Notes under the pieces: generated by a model
Database searches by the model: none
What the model was told of the DNA's origin: nothing
What the model saw: the letters and a program-made list of their open reading frames with translations, nothing else
DNA from: Bacteroidota bacterium
GTDB taxonomy: Bacteria > Bacteroidota > Bacteroidia > Chitinophagales > Saprospiraceae
Assembly: GCA_029567325.1 (NCBI GenBank)
Contig: JAKQLF010000196.1
Coordinates: forward strand, 1-46,728
Reading direction: 5' to 3'
Length of the DNA stretch: 46,728 nt
Position numbers and translations under genes: made by a program
Shown: positions 43,306 through 46,728 of the stretch, in pieces
Position numbering within the stretch: the first letter of the stretch is position 1
Layout: every line of letters begins with the position of its first letter

Positions 43306-44460
43306 TCAACTCAAAATAACTAAATCAATATTGCTAGAAGATAATTTTTTCAAAAGCTCATTAAACACATTTGTTGCCATAATTATTTTAAACAAATTGA
43401 AATGTGGCTTTCCAAGACAAATCGTTGTTATTTTGCGATGCTCAGCTTGCTCAATGATGGCTTTTGCAACAGTAGAACTCTCAATTTTTATAATTTCCGC
43501 ACCCAATTCCATTGCAAGTTTGAAATTATTAATCAAATGACGTTGTTTATCCAATGGAATTCTTTCTACACTTTCTTTGGGAGTTTGTACGTACAAAACA
43601 TACCATTTGCTATGATAATAGTTTGCTAATCTGGCAGTTTTTCTAATAACAGTTTTGGCAGTTTTCTCGTTGCTACTTATACAAGCCAAAAAACGCTCAT
43701 GTTTGAGTACATTGGGCTTTGTAATTTCAGTTTCAACTTTCCTCTCCACTTGAGAAGCCACTTCTTTTAACGCAAGTTCTCTGAGCTGTAGGATATGCTC
43801 ACTTTGAAAAAAGTTTTTTAAAGCAGTTTCAATTTTATCTTCTTTATAAATTTTACCGTCTTTCAATCGCCGTATCAATTCATCCGCTGTGAGGTCTAAA
43901 TTTACAACTTCATCAGCCAAAGCAAGCACTTTATCTGGAATGCGTTCTCGTACCTCAATGCCCGTAATTTCCTTAATTTCCGTGTGTAAGCTTTCAATGT
44001 GTTGAATGTTGATATCAGTGATCACGTTGATTCCGGCATCTATGATATCCAATACATCTTGCCACCGCTTTTCATTTTTACTTCCATCGATATTGGTATG
44101 GGCCAATTCATCAACAATTACAACTTCTGGTCGTAGATTAATGATGGCTTGTAAATCCATTTCTTCTAGTTCCTTTCCTTTGTAGAAAAGCTTGCGCAGT
44201 GGTATTATCGGAAGACCAGCAAGAAAAGCCTCAGTTTCTTCGCGATTATGAGTTTCCACAAAGCCAATTTTTACATCGATGCCATTTTTGAGCAGGGTGT
44301 GCGCTTCTTGCAACATACGATAGGTTTTACCTACGCCTGCACTCATACCGATGTAAACTTTTAATTTTCCCTTCCTTGATTTTTTTATCAAGTTCAGAAA
44401 ATCTTCTGCCGACTTTCTTGTTTCTTCCACTATTTTATTTGACAATTTACAGCTGATCAC
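43306..44460 (-). CDS. kdpD: KdpD-type sensor protein without a kinase (KdpD domain plus Usp)
   Basis: A 384-residue soluble protein equal to the N-terminal, cytoplasmic part of KdpD. The KdpD domain has Walker A GMSAGVGKT at 38-46 and Walker B VDELAHTN at 116-123, and is followed by a universal-stress-protein domain (about 255-384), known in KdpD for binding c-di-AMP or nucleotides. The four membrane helices and the kinase half of standard KdpD (about 900 residues) are absent. The start is a GTG at 44460; other starts are possible. It likely works with the separate histidine kinase 219 bases downstream. Confidence 0.9.
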   Translation of the reverse strand: MISCKLSNKIVEETRKSAEDFLNLIKKSRKGKLKVYIGMSAGVGKTYRMLQEAHTLLKNGIDVKIGFVETHNREETEAFLAGLPIIPLRKLFYKGKELEEMDLQAIINLRPEVVIVDELAHTNIDGSKNEKRWQDVLDIIDAGINVITDINIQHIESLHTEIKEITGIEVRERIPDKVLALADEVVNLDLTADELIRRLKDGKIYKEDKIETALKNFFQSEHILQLRELALKEVASQVERKVETEITKPNVLKHERFLACISSNEKTAKTVIRKTARLANYYHSKWYVLYVQTPKESVERIPLDKQRHLINNFKLAMELGAEIIKIESSTVAKAIIEQAEHRKITTICLGKPHFNLFKIIMATNVFNELLKKLSSSNIDLVILS

Positions 44461-44462
44461 TT

Positions 44463-44776
44463 ATTTGAAAGGGGTAAGCCCTTTCTTTGCCATTGGTTCC
44501 ATCTCAGATTTGACTTGAGAAGCCAAGGCGTGCCTTGGCTCAACTGGCCAGGTTTCAAACATCTTGCGTTTCACATCTCACACCATTCACAAAAAACCAA
44601 TTGTTCTGGGAAGGCACGCAAGCCTTCCTCTTCATATCGTTTCATATCGCATCTTACACCATTTACCATTTACTAATTATTCGAGCTAAATAGAAAGGGG
44701 CAAGCCCTTTCTTTACCATTGGTTCCATTTCACATTTCACATCTCACATTTTACACCATTTACCATTCACCATTTA
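44463..44776. repeat. kdp-locus hairpin repeat E, copy 2 with extra hairpins
   Basis: Contains GAAAGGG-N5-CCCTTTC (44467-44485), the stem AGCCAAGGC-gt-GCCTTGGCT (44521-44540), a third stem GGAAGGC-acgcaa-GCCTTCC near 44610-44630, a second AGAAAGGG-gcaag-CCCTTTCT (44692-44712), and CACATTTCAC-type low-complexity DNA. It fills the whole gap between kdpC and the KdpD sensor gene. Confidence 0.85.
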
Positions 44777-45334
44777 CTATTCACCATCCAATTCAAGATT
44801 AAGTTTCAAAACATTGACTCGCTCAGTACCGAATAATCCTAACAATGGTTTTTCAGTATTCCTTTCAATAAGCTGTGCCAAATCTTTTTCAGAAATATTC
44901 CTACTGTGCGCAATCCTCTTTAACTGAATTTTTGCTGCCTGAACAGAAATATGCGGATCAATGCCACTTCCGCTTGCGGTAACCAAATCTGATGGTATTT
45001 CTGATTTTTGTACCCCAGGATTATGAATTAGAAAAGTGTCAATCCTAGCTTGAACTTCTTGTAAGTGTTGTGGATTTGAGGGGCCATAATTACTTCCTCC
45101 AGAACCTGCAGCATTGTACTCAACAGCAGAAGGACGTGGCCAAAAATATTTGTCAGATATAAAAGATTGCCCAATGTTGATGTATTGGGTATTTCCTGAA
45201 TCTGAAACAACTATTCCGTTGCCCTGTCCTGGCGCTAATTGAGCAATTGACCAAACAGCCATGGTATAAATTCCACAGAAAAACACTAAACAAACTAGTG
45301 TTAATCTCATCGATGGCATTATATTATTTATCAT
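44777..45334 (-). CDS. kdpC: Potassium-transporting ATPase subunit KdpC
   Basis: KdpC is the single-span subunit that stabilises the KdpFABC high-affinity potassium pump. The 185-residue protein has one N-terminal membrane segment (about 9-31), then YFWPRPSAVEYNA near 65-77 and DLVTASGSGIDPHIS near 119-133, both diagnostic of the family. It follows kdpB by 260 bases, an unusually wide gap filled by repeat E copy 3. Confidence 0.95.
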   Translation of the reverse strand: MINNIMPSMRLTLVCLVFFCGIYTMAVWSIAQLAPGQGNGIVVSDSGNTQYINIGQSFISDKYFWPRPSAVEYNAAGSGGSNYGPSNPQHLQEVQARIDTFLIHNPGVQKSEIPSDLVTASGSGIDPHISVQAAKIQLKRIAHSRNISEKDLAQLIERNTEKPLLGLFGTERVNVLKLNLELDGE

Positions 45335-45399
45335 TTTTATTATTTTTTATTTTATAATTACAATCTTGTTATTTATTGAAAAGAATACCTTCCCCTACA

Positions 45400-45594
45400 T
45401 ATAGTTCTATCTCACATCTTCCATTTCACGCAAAATAGAAAGAGGCAAGTCCTTTCTTTACGTGTGGTTCCATCTTACATCTGAGCTGAGAAGCCAAGGC
45501 GTGCCTTGGCTCAACAAGCAAGGTTCCAAACATCCAAACATTTCACATTTGACGTCTCACAATTCACATCTCACACCATTTACTATTCGCTATT
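45400..45594. repeat. kdp-locus hairpin repeat E, copy 3
   Basis: AGAAAGAG-gcaag-TCCTTTCT (45437-45457) is followed by GGTTCCATC, the perfect stem AGCCAAGGC-gt-GCCTTGGCT (45492-45511), CAAGGTTCCAAACATC and a CACATTTGAC/CACATCTCAC low-complexity tract, in the same order as copies 1 and 2. It occupies the kdpB-kdpC gap. Confidence 0.85.
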
Positions 45595-46728
45595 TTACAC
45601 AAAAAGAGAAACAAAAAGATCAATCAATTTTATGCCAATAAATGGCACAATCACGCCTCCTAAACCATATATGAATAAATTTCTGCGAAGCAAAGCACTA
45701 GCACCAATTGCCTTATAAGTAACGCCTTTTAACGCAAGAGGAATTAGCACGGGAATGATGATGGCATTGAAAATAACCGCTGAAAGAATGGCACTTTCTG
45801 GACTATGCAAGTTCATGATATTTAATCCTTGTAGTGAAGGAATTGCAATGATGAATAAAGCAGGTATGATGGCAAAATATTTTGCCACATCATTGGCAAT
45901 GCTGAATGTTGTCAAAGTACCCCTAGTCATTAATAGTTGTTTGCCAATTTCAACAATTTCAATTAATTTGGTAGGGTCATTGTCTAAGTCAACCATATTT
46001 CCAGCTTCTTTTGCAGCTTGGGTTCCACTATTCATAGCAACTCCAACATCTGCTTGTGCAAGAGCAGGCGCATCATTGGTTCCATCTCCCATCATAGCAA
46101 CCAAGCGGCCCTCGGCTTGCTCTTTTTTTATGTAATTCATTTTATCTTCTGGTTTGGCTTGGGCAATAAAATCATCTACCCCTGCTTTTTCAGCTATGAA
46201 TTTTGCCGTCAATGGATTATCTCCTGTAACCATCACTGTTTTAATACCCATTTTTCTCAATCGTTCGAAGCGTTCTTGAATCCCAGGTTTTATAATGTCT
46301 TGTAATTCAACCACTCCAATTACCTTTTCATTTTCAGAGACAACGAGTGGAGTACCACCATTACTTGAAATTTGTTTAACTCTTTCACTCATCTCTTCCG
46401 GAAATGAATTACCTGCCTCATTACACATTGATTTAATGGCATCAGCAGCTCCTTTACGAATTCGTATATTTTCAATATCTACACCAGAACTTCTTGTTTC
46501 TGCAGTAAATTTTTTGAAATTCACATTTGTTAATAAATAATTGAAAATTGTATGGCCATTTACAGAATAAATAACCTTAGTTTTATCAATAAGTAATTCA
46601 CTATTATTGGTTTTAGAAGCAAGTTCTATAATTGATTTTCCTTCTGGCGTTTCATCAGCCATGGAACTGAGCACGACTGATTTTATAAAATGGTTTTCGT
46701 CGATATCAGTTACAGGATAAAAATTAGT
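45595..46728 (-). CDS. kdpB: Potassium-transporting ATPase ATP-binding subunit KdpB (partial)
   Basis: The C-terminal 377 residues of the P-type ATPase KdpB (about 680 residues in full). The frame is open to the window edge; GTG at 46674 is an internal valine codon and not the start. Visible are the nucleotide-domain motif [21 protein letters not shown], the hinge motif [11 protein letters not shown], and the last membrane helices ([34 protein letters not shown]). The phosphorylated DKTG motif lies outside the window. KdpB drives K+ uptake through KdpA at the inner membrane. Confidence 0.95.
   Translation of the reverse strand, partial: TNFYPVTDIDENHFIKSVVLSSMADETPEGKSIIELASKTNNSELLIDKTKVIYSVNGHTIFNYLLTNVNFKKFTAETRSSGVDIENIRIRKGAADAIKSMCNEAGNSFPEEMSERVKQISSNGGTPLVVSENEKVIGVVELQDIIKPGIQERFERLRKMGIKTVMVTGDNPLTAKFIAEKAGVDDFIAQAKPEDKMNYIKKEQAEGRLVAMMGDGTNDAPALAQADVGVAMNSGTQAAKEAGNMVDLDNDPTKLIEIVEIGKQLLMTRGTLTTFSIANDVAKYFAIIPALFIIAIPSLQGLNIMNLHSPESAILSAVIFNAIIIPVLIPLALKGVTYKAIGASALLRRNLFIYGLGGVIVPFIGIKLIDLFVSLFV

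Noticed and set aside
43187-43540. 117-codon plus-strand frame
   Set aside because: It starts in CACATTTCAC-type low-complexity DNA and continues antisense to the KdpD sensor gene.
46672-46674. GTG as the start of kdpB
   Set aside because: The frame is open for 18 further codons to the window edge and the preceding residues match KdpB, so it is an internal valine.
1-46728. tRNA, rRNA or intact insertion sequence
   Set aside because: No cloverleaf with CCA-type end, no rRNA sequence and no transposase frame could be recognised by reading; a tRNAscan and a transposase HMM search would settle it.

Overview
The window looks like the chromosome of a member of the Bacteroidota, probably a Saprospiria- or Chitinophagia-type bacterium. 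The DNA is AT-rich, several promoters fit the Bacteroidota pattern TTTG, about 19-21 bases, TAnnTTTG, and the gene families (GH95, GH130, AHSA1, DUF2975/XRE pairs, HMA-like AraC regulators, split KdpD) are typical of that phylum. The genus cannot be read from the sequence.

Left end (1-11915): one co-directional defence operon. It holds the end of brxC, then pglX, an mcrB-like gene, mcrC, pglZ and brxL. This is the 3' half of a BREX type 1 system with a complete McrBC-type modification-dependent restriction module placed between pglX and pglZ. The stop/start overlaps (1, 4 and 4 bases) and gaps (8 and 12 bases) suggest that all six genes are translated from one message. PglX should mark host DNA, McrBC should attack DNA carrying foreign modifications, and PglZ, BrxC and BrxL are the BREX effector parts.

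Middle (11916-31000): a patchwork of short accessory operons separated by repeats. It contains an aldehyde dehydrogenase, an SDR and an MDR oxidoreductase, an AbiE type IV toxin-antitoxin pair bracketed by imperfect direct repeats, a secreted GH95 fucosidase, an autoregulated ArsR/AHSA1/DHFR operon, a decayed hipBA locus (HipB intact, HipA cut after its N-terminal domain), a DUF2975/XRE pair, an orphan Phd antitoxin, and several AraC, cupin, DinB, VOC and DUF genes. Two tandem arrays with a period of about 99 bases (12.0-12.4 kb and 23.65-24.17 kb), single copies of the same unit, and at least three MITE-like families with terminal inverted repeats occupy the intergenic spaces.

Right part (31000-46728): a CPA1 cation/proton antiporter; a group resembling envelope and stress functions (HMA-like AraC regulator, cupin, small lysine-rich protein, GH130 plus GT4 glycan pair, outer-membrane barrel, YtxH, a lipoprotein, a Thivi_2564-type membrane peptide); and, on the minus strand, the kdp potassium-uptake locus. 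That locus reads kdpB (cut by the window edge), kdpC, a KdpD sensor without a kinase, then a separate HAMP-PAS histidine kinase. Each gap between the kdp genes carries a copy of one hairpin repeat.

No rRNA, tRNA, CRISPR array or intact insertion sequence was seen. The best candidates for something unusual are the BREX/McrBC nested operon and the about 99-base structured repeat, which has also supplied the C-terminus of the Phd antitoxin gene.
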